NCBI RefSeq assembly: GCF_046054165.1
Contig: NZ_JBFNXK010000011.1
Location: 80,413 to 144,412, forward strand
Direction: 5' to 3'
Length of the DNA stretch: 64,000 nt
From: Celerinatantimonas sp046054165
GTDB lineage: Bacteria; Pseudomonadota; Gammaproteobacteria; Enterobacterales; Celerinatantimonadaceae
Below are positions 1 through 8,913 of this stretch, piece by piece; the first letter of the stretch is position 1; every line of letters starts with the position of its first letter. The position numbers and the translations under genes were made by a program. Under the pieces are notes generated by a model. The model worked only from the letters and a program-made list of their open reading frames with translations, made no database searches and was not told the origin of the DNA.

Positions 1-29
1 GGGTTTTATTCACAAATTCTGCTGATTAT

Positions 30-968
30 TTATTCTGAACGCGATTGCTCACGCAATGGAGTCACCGAGATCGGATCAGAAATCTTCGCCTTACCTTGCA
101 TAATGCTAATTTCAACCCGTCGGTTGCGAGCTCTATGCTCTGCGGTATCGTTTTTGACCAAAGGATCGGTATCGGCCAAGCCTCTGACAATCAACTTCGA
201 TTCATCAAATCCAGGAACCTTAATCATCACCTGAGCCACAGACACTGCTCTTTGAGCCGAAAGATCCCAATTGGAACGATACAACTCCGATACGGCTCGC
301 TGATTATCCGTATTTCCTGACACCGTGACGATCCCCGGAATATCTTTAATCACGGTCGCAATTTTTTCAATAATCGGTCGGAACTGAGGTTGCAGAAACG
401 CCGAACCGGAAGGGAATGAACCTTTTTCACGCACACGAATAATAATTTGCTGCCCTAATGATTCAACCTCAATGGCCCCTTCTTTAATTTCAGTTTTTAA
501 CTGCAGAGCAATCCGTTTGGCAACTTCACTTTGCGCCGTCGTCGATGGGCTAGATTGGGGTGTCGGCCGAGTATCACTTTGGGGCGTATTCCCCCCGGTT
601 TGTTGACCGGAATTACGCTCTTCCCCACCCGATTTACTATCTTCGCCTTTATGAAAATCCAGTTCCGTCTGGGTCACATCAACCGTCTGCTGCATAATGG
701 TTTCAATCGGTGTTGGCTCGGGCCGTCCCGGACGAAACTCCATCGCAATCACCGAAGTTCCTTTCGGAATATCTTTCACTTCCAACTGATTTTGCACCCC
801 GAAAGCATACTTCATCGAACCGGCGATCTGTTTAAACTTCAGAACATCCATTTCTGAGAAAGAGAGCAGCAATACAAAAAAGCAAAGCAGCAGCGACATC
901 AAATCTGAGAAAGTTGCCATCCACGCCGGTAGACCAGGGGGGCATTTGCATTCTTGTTCTTCGTCCAT
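30..968 (-). CDS. pomB: Sodium-type flagellar stator protein PomB
   Basis: This is the B subunit of the flagellar stator. It anchors the ion channel to peptidoglycan and couples sodium flow to motor rotation. The 312-residue protein has a short cytoplasmic head, one membrane helix at about residues 18-38 carrying the conserved ion-binding aspartate D22 (in TFSDLMSLL), a linker, and an OmpA/MotB-like peptidoglycan-binding domain from about residue 180 to the end. The segment just after the membrane (FKQIAGSMKYAFGVQNQLEVK) is characteristic of Vibrio-type PomB rather than proton-type MotB. It starts 12 bases after the pomA stop, so the two are co-transcribed and probably translationally coupled. 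Ion choice is inferred from family resemblance. Confidence 0.95.
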   Translation of the reverse strand: MDEEQECKCPPGLPAWMATFSDLMSLLLCFFVLLLSFSEMDVLKFKQIAGSMKYAFGVQNQLEVKDIPKGTSVIAMEFRPGRPEPTPIETIMQQTVDVTQTELDFHKGEDSKSGGEERNSGQQTGGNTPQSDTRPTPQSSPSTTAQSEVAKRIALQLKTEIKEGAIEVESLGQQIIIRVREKGSFPSGSAFLQPQFRPIIEKIATVIKDIPGIVTVSGNTDNQRAVSELYRSNWDLSAQRAVSVAQVMIKVPGFDESKLIVRGLADTDPLVKNDTAEHRARNRRVEISIMQGKAKISDPISVTPLREQSRSE

Positions 969-980
969 CCCGATCCTCGA

Positions 981-1739
981 TTACTCGCCTTCAGCTTTGC
1001 GTTTTGATTCTTGCAAATAATTTTTCAGTAGCCCTTCGATGACTCGAGGGTTTTGTCCATCCTGGATCCCCAATACCGCATCAACCACTAATGAGCGGTT
1101 GTTGGCTTCTTCAGCCGAACGTAAATCCAATTTATTAGCAATCGGGATCGCCACCATGTTAGCCAACATCGCACCATACAACGTTGTCAGCAAGGCCACA
1201 GCCATCGCCGGGCCAATGGATTTTGGGTCAGACATATTTGATAACATGGCCACTAACCCAACCAGAGTACCGATCATTCCCATGGCCGGAGCCACATCAC
1301 CAATCGCTTTAAAAATACTGGAGCCTACTTCATGCCGTTCCTGCGTCAGTGCAATATCTTTACGCAATGTGCTACGAACCACTTCCGCATCATAGCCATC
1401 CACCAACATGCCAACCCCTTTGGCCATAAAGTCATTGGGGATCTCAGCTTCTTCTAAGGCCAGAAATCCCCCCTTACGCGCCGAATCGGCCAACTCTACA
1501 GCTTTAGAAATCAACTCTTCAGGTTTATCGGCTTTAAACAAAAAGGCTTTCCCAGCAATTTTAGCGGCACCCAGGAATTGTCCCAGGTTATATTTCATCA
1601 ATACCACAAATAGTGAGCCGCAAATTACAATCAAAATGGACGGAACATCCACAAACGCACTGATGTCCCCCCCCATCAACATGGCCATTAATACGAAGGC
1701 AAAACCGCCTAACAAGCCGACTAGCGTCGCTAAATCCAC
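981..1739 (-). CDS. pomA: Sodium-type flagellar stator protein PomA
   Basis: This is the A subunit of the stator (MotA/TolQ/ExbB family). With PomB it forms the transmembrane sodium channel that drives flagellar rotation. Four membrane segments are visible, with a large cytoplasmic loop between the second and third. The signature PAMGMIGTLVGLVAMLSNM begins the third membrane segment. I chose the GTG at 1739, giving 252 residues beginning MDLATLVGL, because the purine-rich ribosome site AGAGGG lies about 9 bases upstream. The ATG at 1748 sits directly against that site with no spacing and would add only three residues. It is the first gene of the pomAB pair. Confidence 0.93.
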   Translation of the reverse strand: MDLATLVGLLGGFAFVLMAMLMGGDISAFVDVPSILIVICGSLFVVLMKYNLGQFLGAAKIAGKAFLFKADKPEELISKAVELADSARKGGFLALEEAEIPNDFMAKGVGMLVDGYDAEVVRSTLRKDIALTQERHEVGSSIFKAIGDVAPAMGMIGTLVGLVAMLSNMSDPKSIGPAMAVALLTTLYGAMLANMVAIPIANKLDLRSAEEANNRSLVVDAVLGIQDGQNPRVIEGLLKNYLQESKRKAEGE

Positions 1740-2182
1740 AGCTATCATCCCTCTTTAGTTACAATTCCAATGGCTCAAGCCGAACCCATTACCAACAATG
1801 GCTAAATTCTATCGAATTTAAACACAACATGCCTGTACTCGTTTCATCAGCCTAAAACGGCTCACCGAGTTAATTCCAGCGATTCACACATCAAGGCTCA
1901 TTTTTCCAATTCGCCTTTTCAGCTTTGGTGAAGAAGGTCAACTCATCGGCTTAGTTTCTTAAATAGAGCAACTGCTCATGCTCAGTTCATCAATTGCAGC
2001 AAAATCAATACGACCCGAGATCAATATGCACCATTCACTCTACTTCTCTGAACATATATTATGGACAATAATATGCAATATATTATCGGTTACCAAAATA
2101 AATACTTTAACCGTTGTAGGATATACCGTTATGATCAGATCATAAATGCCGGCTCAAAGTAGAACAGGAAGATAGTAACTTC
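1740..2182. other. Divergent intergenic region pomA / xseB
   Basis: This 443-base gap separates the divergent pomA and xseB genes and must hold both promoters. I see no convincing gene in it. The stretch at about 2050-2100 is very AT-rich and contains an imperfectly framed dyad, ATATTAT at 2056-2062 and ATAATAT at 2068-2074. I cannot assign it to a regulator. Confidence 0.5.
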
Positions 2183-2422
2183 ATGAAAAAACCAGAAAAT
2201 ATGAGCTTTGAAGAATCCTTAAACGAGTTAGAGCAACTCGTTCAAGAACTCGAAAGCGGCGATTTACCGCTAGAGCAAGCGATGAAACATTTTGAACGGG
2301 GTATTGCTCTTTCAGGCGCCGGCCAGCAAAAACTCGAACAGGCGGAACAGCAGATCAAAATTTTGCAGCAAAATAGTGTTGAAGCCCCTTTATCTGACTT
2401 TGACACAGAAGGTGACCAGTGA
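2183..2422 (+). CDS. xseB: Exodeoxyribonuclease VII small subunit
   Basis: XseB is the small subunit of exonuclease VII, which degrades single-stranded DNA; several copies bind one XseA subunit. The 79-residue protein shows the family core (SFEESLNELEQLVQELESGDLPLE) followed by a coiled-coil helix, and has the normal length. It overlaps the start of ispA by four bases (GTGA), the usual xseB-ispA-dxs arrangement, so it is the first gene of an isoprenoid operon. The ATG lies some 10 bases after an AGGAAG ribosome-site candidate. Confidence 0.96.
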   Translation: MKKPENMSFEESLNELEQLVQELESGDLPLEQAMKHFERGIALSGAGQQKLEQAEQQIKILQQNSVEAPLSDFDTEGDQ

Positions 2423-3309
2423 ATCAGGCGCTCACTCAATCAATCCAAAATTGCCGGGAACATATCGATCACTATTTGCTGCAAAAACTACAGCAATTAC
2501 CGATGAGTGATGCACGGCTGTTGGATGCTATGCGACATAGCTTATTGTTAGGTGGAAAACGCATCCGACCATTACTGGTCTATCTGACTGGGGAACTAAA
2601 AGCAGTTTCTGCAGACCAAATGGCTCCGGTAGCAGCGGCTATAGAATCCATCCATGCTTACTCGTTAGTCCATGATGATCTTCCGGCAATGGATGATGAT
2701 CAATTGCGTCGGGGGCAACCTACCTGTCATATAGCATTTGATGAAGCAACGGCGATTCTGGCAGGCGATGCGCTGCAAACTTTAGCTTTTGAATTACTGA
2801 GTCAAGCCCATGCTTTTTCCGCCGAGAAACGATTAGCCATGATCCAAGAGCTGAGTCAGGCCGCCGGATTTCAAGGCATGTGTGGCGGACAAGCCGTTGA
2901 TATTGCAGCGACCGGAAAACAACAATCGCTCGATGAACTGGAACGAATGCATCAACTCAAAACCGGGGCTTTAATCCGGGCTGCTGTTCGTTTAGGAGCC
3001 ATTGCTTCAGGCATAGAAATTCCAGAGCACCGTCGTTATTTGGATCAATATGCTCAAGCGATTGGTCTGGCATTCCAAGTTCGAGATGATATTCTGGATG
3101 TGACGAGCGATACGCAAACCCTTGGCAAACCTCAGGGTAGTGATATTTCACATCATAAAAGTACCTATCCATCCCTATTAGGTCTGGCAAAAGCCCAGCA
3201 AAAATGTGAACTTCTGCGTCATGAAGCCCTACAAGCTTTGGAAGGCTTACCCTACAATACAGATAAACTCGCATTACTTGCAGATTACATTGTCCAAAGA
3301 GACAAATAG
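2419..3309 (+). CDS. ispA: Farnesyl diphosphate synthase (geranyltranstransferase)
   Basis: IspA condenses isopentenyl diphosphate with dimethylallyl and geranyl diphosphate to make farnesyl diphosphate, the precursor of quinone side chains and undecaprenyl carrier. The 296-residue protein carries both aspartate-rich motifs: the first, DDLPAMDDD, spans about residues 86-94, and the second, VRDDILDVTSD, lies near residue 220. Between them is the expected GxGGKRIRP-type entry near residue 45. Translation starts at GTG inside the xseB stop (GTGA overlap), implying coupling. It is followed 22 bases later by dxs, which feeds the same pathway. Confidence 0.96.
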   Translation: MNQALTQSIQNCREHIDHYLLQKLQQLPMSDARLLDAMRHSLLLGGKRIRPLLVYLTGELKAVSADQMAPVAAAIESIHAYSLVHDDLPAMDDDQLRRGQPTCHIAFDEATAILAGDALQTLAFELLSQAHAFSAEKRLAMIQELSQAAGFQGMCGGQAVDIAATGKQQSLDELERMHQLKTGALIRAAVRLGAIASGIEIPEHRRYLDQYAQAIGLAFQVRDDILDVTSDTQTLGKPQGSDISHHKSTYPSLLGLAKAQQKCELLRHEALQALEGLPYNTDKLALLADYIVQRDK

Positions 3310-3331
3310 CGTTGTAACAACAGATCAACTT

Positions 3332-5194
3332 ATGAGCCTAAATATTCAGAATTACCCTAATCTGGCACTTGTTAACTATCCGGAAGATCTTCGGCAACTC
3401 TCCTTAAGCCGGTTGCCGGAACTCTGTTCAGAACTGCGAGATTATTTGCTGACCACCGTCAGTCAAAGTAGTGGGCATCTAGCCTCTGGGCTGGGAGTAG
3501 TCGAACTGACCGTCGCGCTACACTACGTATACCAAACCCCCTTTGATCAACTTATCTGGGATGTCGGTCATCAAGCTTATCCTCATAAAATCTTAACGGG
3601 TCGTCGGGAACAAATGGCAACCATCCGCAAGAAAGGCGGATTGCACCCTTTCCCGTGGCGAGAAGAGAGTGAATATGACACCTTGAGTGTCGGCCATTCC
3701 AGCACTTCGATTGGAGCCGCACTGGGAATGGCTGTCGCAGCCAATCGCGAAAAACAAGGGCGTAAAGTCGTCGCTGTTATCGGCGATGGTGCCATGACCG
3801 CCGGGATGGCTTTTGAAGCGCTCAATCATGCAGGAAGTACGCGTGATGACCTATTAGTGGTGTTGAATGACAATGAGATGTCGATATCCGAAAATGTCGG
3901 GGCACTCAATAATTCATTGGCTCGGATCATGTCCGGAAGTGTTTATTCAACCCTTCGCGAAGGCAGTAAAAAATTACTCAAAGGGCTACCGCCCATAAAA
4001 GAGCTGGCCAAGCGAACAGAAGAGCACATCAAAGGGATGGTCGCGCCAGGAACCCTATTTGAAGAATTTGGATTTAATTATATTGGGCCAATGGATGGGC
4101 ATGATGTCAAAGGATTAGTTCAGATCCTCAAGAATATGCGCGACCTCAAAGGGCCACAGCTGCTGCACATCATCACCAAAAAAGGCAAAGGCTATCTTCC
4201 TGCCGAACGAGATCCCATTAGTTATCATGCGGTTTCACCTTTTGATCCCCAAAGTACCCAATTACCGAAGAAAACCTCGACCACGACATTTTCTGGTGTG
4301 TTCGGCAACTGGATCTGCGACATGGCCGAACAGGATCCCAAATTAATGGGCATTACCCCTGCCATGCGCGAAGGTTCCGGGATGGTTGAGTTTTCTAAAC
4401 GGTTTCCGAAGCAATATTTTGATGTTGCAATTGCCGAACAACATGCCTTGACCTTCGCGGCCGGATTAGCGATTGGCGGACAACATCCGGTGGTTGCCAT
4501 TTACAGCACATTTCTACAGCGTGCCTATGATCAACTAATCCATGATATTGCCATTCAGAATCTTTCGGTATTACTTGCCATTGATCGAGCGGGTATCGTC
4601 GGTGCAGACGGTCCAACCCACCAAGGTGCTTTTGACCTAAGTTTTCTGCGCTGTGTGCCTAATTTGGTGATCATGACCCCTTCCGATGAAAATGAATGTC
4701 GCCAGATGCTCTATACCGGTTACATTCATCAGGGACCCGCGGCCGTTCGCTATCCGAGAGGAGGTGCTATCAATGCACCAATAGAACAACCCATGCGAGC
4801 GCTTGCTCTCGGCAAGGGCAAAATTCGCCGACACGGTCAGAAAATTGCTATTCTTTGTTTTGGACCACTCCTGCATGAAGCGCTTGAGGCAGCCAAAACT
4901 TTAAATGTCACCGTGGTCGACATGCGTTTTGTAAAACCGTTAGATGGCTCCTGTATCGATCAATTAGTCACAGAACATGAACAACTGGTCACATTAGAAG
5001 ATAATGCCATCATGGGCGGCGCTGGTTCCGCTGTTGCGGAATACCTACAAAGCGCAGGTCACCACATTCCACTGCTGCAAATAGGACTTCCAGATCGATT
5101 CATCAGCCAAGGCTCTCAAACTGAAGTGTATGCCGAATTAGGCTTAGACAGTCAGGGAATTATCCGTAAGCTTCAACCGCTACTTACCGATTAA
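3332..5194 (+). CDS. dxs: 1-deoxy-D-xylulose-5-phosphate synthase
   Basis: Dxs makes 1-deoxyxylulose 5-phosphate from pyruvate and glyceraldehyde 3-phosphate. It is the entry step of the MEP isoprenoid pathway and also supplies thiamine and pyridoxal synthesis. The enzyme uses thiamine diphosphate: the GDG...N cofactor motif is at VIGDGAMTAGMAFEAL through VVLNDNEM, the catalytic glutamate is in AIAEQHALTFAAG, and the transketolase C-terminal domain closes the protein. I chose the ATG at 3332, giving 620 residues, which is the usual gammaproteobacterial length. The frame stays open upstream to 3206, but that extension lies inside ispA and has no family resemblance. ThiL (13.8 kb) uses thiamine made from its product. 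Confidence 0.95.
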   Translation: MSLNIQNYPNLALVNYPEDLRQLSLSRLPELCSELRDYLLTTVSQSSGHLASGLGVVELTVALHYVYQTPFDQLIWDVGHQAYPHKILTGRREQMATIRKKGGLHPFPWREESEYDTLSVGHSSTSIGAALGMAVAANREKQGRKVVAVIGDGAMTAGMAFEALNHAGSTRDDLLVVLNDNEMSISENVGALNNSLARIMSGSVYSTLREGSKKLLKGLPPIKELAKRTEEHIKGMVAPGTLFEEFGFNYIGPMDGHDVKGLVQILKNMRDLKGPQLLHIITKKGKGYLPAERDPISYHAVSPFDPQSTQLPKKTSTTTFSGVFGNWICDMAEQDPKLMGITPAMREGSGMVEFSKRFPKQYFDVAIAEQHALTFAAGLAIGGQHPVVAIYSTFLQRAYDQLIHDIAIQNLSVLLAIDRAGIVGADGPTHQGAFDLSFLRCVPNLVIMTPSDENECRQMLYTGYIHQGPAAVRYPRGGAINAPIEQPMRALALGKGKIRRHGQKIAILCFGPLLHEALEAAKTLNVTVVDMRFVKPLDGSCIDQLVTEHEQLVTLEDNAIMGGAGSAVAEYLQSAGHHIPLLQIGLPDRFISQGSQTEVYAELGLDSQGIIRKLQPLLTD

Positions 5195-5201
5195 ATGAAA
5201 C

Positions 5202-5253
5202 CACCTGAACGCCATATAAGCGATTATTTAAGACCTTTATTGTCGTTCAGGTG
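5202..5253. repeat. Inverted repeat between convergent dxs and SBP genes
   Basis: A perfect 10-base dyad, CACCTGAACG at 5202-5211 and CGTTCAGGTG at 5244-5253, encloses 32 bases. It lies between the ends of two convergent genes, where a terminator is expected. However, the loop is long and no T-run follows on either strand, so it is at best an unusual bidirectional terminator or transcript-end structure. Confidence 0.4.
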
Positions 5254-5261
5254 ATGGGCTG

Positions 5262-6767
5262 CTAAGGCGTTTGAAGCAATGGAATTTCATCAAAATAGGG
5301 AAATCCCATTGAATTATCAATCGCCTTTGCACTCAGTTTTGCATTTACCCCCCACAGAGCATGTTGCCAGAAAAGCGGTTTAAAATGCTGTCCCTCAGCC
5401 AACTGATAGACAAATTGCCCTAGTTGCTTCGAGGTTTTCAGTGAAGGCGATGATTGTTCAATCGTCCGCCAATGACGCCGTAATGATTCCCGTGCTGCGG
5501 AACAATGCAAAGGAGCCGTATCCTGATGCTGCAAACCATATAGGAAGTATTTAATCCGCATCATGGTATCATTGGGTCGCCCTTGTAAAGTCATCAGGAA
5601 TAAATCCCCCTGACAATGCGCCAAAGCATCTTCGAATTCATCACGATCTAAAACCGTCGTGGTAATTTCGATATTAAGCCGCATTAACATTAATTTAAGC
5701 AACAATGCACATCGAACCATATCCATGTGGGCATTTTTCATTACCACCAGCTTCAAACGCTGCTCATTGTCACTCAGTCCGGCTTGCTCAATCAGCTGAT
5801 AGGCTAAATCAGGATTGTAGTTGGCCGTAATTGCATTGTTATGGCCCGCCGCATCTGCAGGAGACAATTGAGTCGCTAACTCACCCAGTTGCTGCACCAC
5901 ATGTAAACTGAGCATCCGGCTATCAATCGCCAAAGATAATGCTTTCCGGACTTTAAAATTGTTTAGCGGCGACCGATTTTCATTATAAATGAGCCCAACC
6001 CAGTTCATATATCGGGCTGGTTTAGGTTCTAAAAACGGAATTTTGATTAAAGAATCCCAACGGGCTGCGGCCAGCCTATCCACAATATCAACATCTCCAT
6101 TCACCAGCGCAGTAAAACGAGTCTTTTCAAGACGCATCGGGATCACATCAATCTGAGAAATCATTCCTTCTCGAGCCCAAGTTGTCTGCGCATGTTTATG
6201 AACCAGAACCGAGCGGATCCCATCGAGATGTTCAACCACCTGATAAGGTCCACTGCCAGAAGCCAACAAATGTTTTGGATGTAGTTTGGCCTGCTGCCAA
6301 CGCTGATCATAAACAAACCAATAGGTTAAACGGTATAAAAAATCCGGCGAGGGTGTATTCAGACTCACCACCAGTTGACTAGAAGAGTTCGCCTTCACCG
6401 AATGAATGACTGAAAATAATTGACGATAAAACGGGTGTTTTCGTAGCTGTTGCAAACTCCAGATGACATCATGAGCTTGCAGCGGATTTCCTGAAGAAAA
6501 AAACACATCGGTACGCAGTTGCAGTTGCCAGGATGTCGGCGATAATTGCTTCCAGTGTGTCAGCAGGCGAGGTTCCAGATCGCCTTTGGCGCCAAAGCGA
6601 ACGAGTGGATCATAAATCAGGTTACCGACCATTAAACTCGCCATCGAATCATCGGTAATCGGCTGTGTAAAATGCAGGACCTGCGAACTTCCCCAGCGTA
6701 TCGTCTGAGCCTGGACCCCAAAGCAGATCCCCACAATACCGACCAGAATTTGTAGCCACCGAATCAT
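5262..6767 (-). CDS. Orphan family-5 peptide-type substrate-binding protein
   Basis: This is a periplasmic binding protein of the SBP_bac_5 family, which delivers peptides, metals or other ligands to ABC importers. The 501-residue protein begins with a hydrophobic signal sequence (ILVGIVGICFGVQA). It then shows the family pattern: early ...DPLVRFG...LEPRLLTHWKQLSPTSWQLQLR, a central VRKALSLAIDSRML, and a two-lobe fold length. I start it at the ATG at 6767, which has an AGG ribosome site 8 bases upstream, rather than the GTG three codons earlier. It is about 165 bases downstream of dppF on the same strand and has no permease genes of its own. It could use the Dpp permease or a distant one; it resembles SapA/SgrR-like binding domains only broadly. 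Confidence 0.8.
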   Translation of the reverse strand: MIRWLQILVGIVGICFGVQAQTIRWGSSQVLHFTQPITDDSMASLMVGNLIYDPLVRFGAKGDLEPRLLTHWKQLSPTSWQLQLRTDVFFSSGNPLQAHDVIWSLQQLRKHPFYRQLFSVIHSVKANSSSQLVVSLNTPSPDFLYRLTYWFVYDQRWQQAKLHPKHLLASGSGPYQVVEHLDGIRSVLVHKHAQTTWAREGMISQIDVIPMRLEKTRFTALVNGDVDIVDRLAAARWDSLIKIPFLEPKPARYMNWVGLIYNENRSPLNNFKVRKALSLAIDSRMLSLHVVQQLGELATQLSPADAAGHNNAITANYNPDLAYQLIEQAGLSDNEQRLKLVVMKNAHMDMVRCALLLKLMLMRLNIEITTTVLDRDEFEDALAHCQGDLFLMTLQGRPNDTMMRIKYFLYGLQHQDTAPLHCSAARESLRRHWRTIEQSSPSLKTSKQLGQFVYQLAEGQHFKPLFWQHALWGVNAKLSAKAIDNSMGFPYFDEIPLLQTP

Positions 6768-6810
6768 ATAGGGCACCTAATCTATTGAAGGGTCTCAGTA
6801 TAACAAGCGA

Positions 6811-6840
6811 CCAGACGAAGTAAAAACACCCTTCGTCTGG
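6811..6840 (-). terminator. Stem-loop downstream of dppF
   Basis: CCAGACGAAG at 6811-6820 pairs perfectly with CTTCGTCTGG at 6831-6840 around a 10-base loop. It lies 100 bases past the dppF stop and just upstream of the orphan binding-protein gene on the same strand. No run of T follows on the minus strand, so it may attenuate read-through or protect the dpp mRNA end rather than act as a classical intrinsic terminator. Confidence 0.45.
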
Positions 6841-6940
6841 TTCCTGCTATCGTTAAGAATTGTTGATCGGGAATAGGTTAAACTTTAGTCAACGCCAATG
6901 TATCTCGAACAGGCTTAACTATCCCATGAAAACTCCAATT

Positions 6941-7921
6941 CTAAATTCGATCCTCATCAACGGCATGACAGGCAATCCGAACGCCATCATAGTCTTTCAA
7001 TTGCGGGGTCGTCTTGTGGCAAATATCACTCGCAAAACGACAACGAGCATGAAATGCACACCCTGAAGGTGGATTCAATGGAGAAGGAAGCTCGCCTTCC
7101 AACTTAATTTTTTCCACCCGGTTATCCGGATCCAGTCGTGGGGTACTGGATAAAAGTGCTTGTGTATAAGGATGACGAGGATGGCTAAAAATGGCTTCTT
7201 TACGACCATGTTCAACCACCTTACCCAAATACATGACCATCACCTGATTGGCGATATGTTCCACAACCGACAGATCATGTGAGATAAAGATATAGCTTAG
7301 TCCCATCTCTTCCTGTAGATCCATCATCAGATTTAAAACCTGAGCCTGAACGGAAACATCCAAAGCCGAAACCGGCTCATCCGCAATCACAATATCCGGC
7401 TCCAGCATCAATCCTCGGGCAATAGCAATTCGCTGGCGCTGCCCTCCAGAAAACATATGCGGATATCGATTATAAAATTCCGGCCGTAACCCAACTTTTT
7501 CCATCATTGCCCGCGCTTTTTCACGGCGCTGAGCTTTGGTTAAATTCGTATTGATAATCAACGGTTCTTCAAGTAACTGCCCGACTTTTTTACGCGGATT
7601 CAAAGAACCGTAAGGGTTCTGAAACACAATTTGGATCCGCTTACGCAATTCATGCGCCCCGTGATGACCCAACGATAAAATATCTTGTCCATCAAAGCGC
7701 AGTTCACCAGATGTAGGAGACTCAATCAAAGTCAGGCTCCGAGCTAATGTCGATTTACCACAACCAGATTCACCGACAACGGCCAGCGTTTGTCCCCGCT
7801 CAAGTTGAAACGAAACTCCGTCCAAAGCTTTAACCGTTTGCTCCGGCTTAAACATTCCCCCTTTAACCGGGTAATGTTTTTTTAACTCATGGGCTTCAAA
7901 TAAAACGGATGATTCACTCAT
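6941..7921 (-). CDS. dppF: Dipeptide ABC transporter ATPase DppF
   Basis: DppF is one of the two cytoplasmic ATPases that power dipeptide import. The 326-residue protein has a Walker A at GESGCGKST (about residue 51), the ABC signature SGGQRQRIAIARGL, Walker B at DIVIADEPVSALD, and the oligopeptide-transporter C-terminal extension with its cysteine cluster (CAFHARCRFASDIC), which in relatives can bind an iron-sulfur cluster. It overlaps the dppD stop by four bases (ATGA), so the pair is translationally coupled. It is the last gene of dppABCDF. Confidence 0.95.
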   Translation of the reverse strand: MSESSVLFEAHELKKHYPVKGGMFKPEQTVKALDGVSFQLERGQTLAVVGESGCGKSTLARSLTLIESPTSGELRFDGQDILSLGHHGAHELRKRIQIVFQNPYGSLNPRKKVGQLLEEPLIINTNLTKAQRREKARAMMEKVGLRPEFYNRYPHMFSGGQRQRIAIARGLMLEPDIVIADEPVSALDVSVQAQVLNLMMDLQEEMGLSYIFISHDLSVVEHIANQVMVMYLGKVVEHGRKEAIFSHPRHPYTQALLSSTPRLDPDNRVEKIKLEGELPSPLNPPSGCAFHARCRFASDICHKTTPQLKDYDGVRIACHAVDEDRI

Positions 7922-8901
7922 AGCGATGGATTCCCTTGTTTATCTAATGGACGGAAACATTTGACCTGACGACCTTCTTCACCTCTTAATTGAGGTTGTT
8001 GTTCCCGACAGATCTCTGTTGCATAAGGGCAACGCGGATTCAGCAAACAACCCTTGGGTCGATCAAATGCCCCTGGAACCACTCCCGGTAATGCTTTTAA
8101 GCGCCGGGCTCCCTGAGAAGATTCAGGAAGAGAAGCCAACAAGGCTTGTGTATAAGGATGATGTGGCGTTCTGAATATTTCTGAAGCAGGCCCAGTTTCA
8201 ACAATCTGTCCGGCATACATCACAATAACGCGATCAGCCGCTTCAGAAACAAGTGCTAAATCATGGGTAATGAGGACCAACCCCATATTTTTTTGCTTCT
8301 GTAAATCCAGTAATAAATCCACAATCTGCGCCTGAATCGTGACATCCAGTGCCGTGGTCGGTTCATCAGCAATCAACAGTTTCGGATCACAAGCAATCGC
8401 CATTGCAATCATCACCCGTTGACTCATGCCTCCCGAGAGCTGATGCGGATAAGCTTTTAACCGCGATTCTGGAGCTGGGATCCCCACTTGACGTAATAAC
8501 TCAGTTGCACGCTGACGTAACGCTTTTTTACTCGACTTTCCAAAATGGATTTTAAACGCTTCCATGATCTGGAAACCCACGGTGTAGCATGGATTTAAGC
8601 TAGTCATTGGGTCCTGAAAGATCATCGATATATCCGACCCGGTAATTTTGCGCCGCTTATCGGCTGACATTTTCAGTACTTGCTGACCATCCAGTTCCAA
8701 CTCATCCGCACTAACTCGTCCGGGATAATCAATCAATCCCATAATCGACAGCGAACTGACACTTTTACCGGAACCCGATTCACCAACGATGCCAACCACT
8801 TCACCTTTATTCACACTATAGGTCACGCCATCGACCGCACGAAACGGACGGTCTTCATCGCCGAATTCGACGCAAAGATTTTTTACTTCTAATAAAGCCA
8901 T
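7918..8901 (-). CDS. dppD: Dipeptide ABC transporter ATPase DppD
   Basis: DppD is the second ATPase of the dipeptide importer. It shows Walker A GESGSGKSV (about residue 40), signature LSGGMSQRVMIAMAIA, Walker B LLIADEPTTALDVT, and the C-terminal oligopeptide-ATPase domain with cysteines in CLLNPRCPYATEIC. The length, 327 residues, is normal. It begins 12 bases after dppC and overlaps dppF, consistent with one polycistronic message. Confidence 0.95.
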   Translation of the reverse strand: MALLEVKNLCVEFGDEDRPFRAVDGVTYSVNKGEVVGIVGESGSGKSVSSLSIMGLIDYPGRVSADELELDGQQVLKMSADKRRKITGSDISMIFQDPMTSLNPCYTVGFQIMEAFKIHFGKSSKKALRQRATELLRQVGIPAPESRLKAYPHQLSGGMSQRVMIAMAIACDPKLLIADEPTTALDVTIQAQIVDLLLDLQKQKNMGLVLITHDLALVSEAADRVIVMYAGQIVETGPASEIFRTPHHPYTQALLASLPESSQGARRLKALPGVVPGAFDRPKGCLLNPRCPYATEICREQQPQLRGEEGRQVKCFRPLDKQGNPSL

Positions 8902-8913
8902 AAGGTCCTTCCG

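Noticed and set aside
3206..3331. Upstream extension of dxs by 42 codons
   Set aside because: It lies inside ispA, has no Dxs similarity, and the ATG at 3332 gives the standard length.
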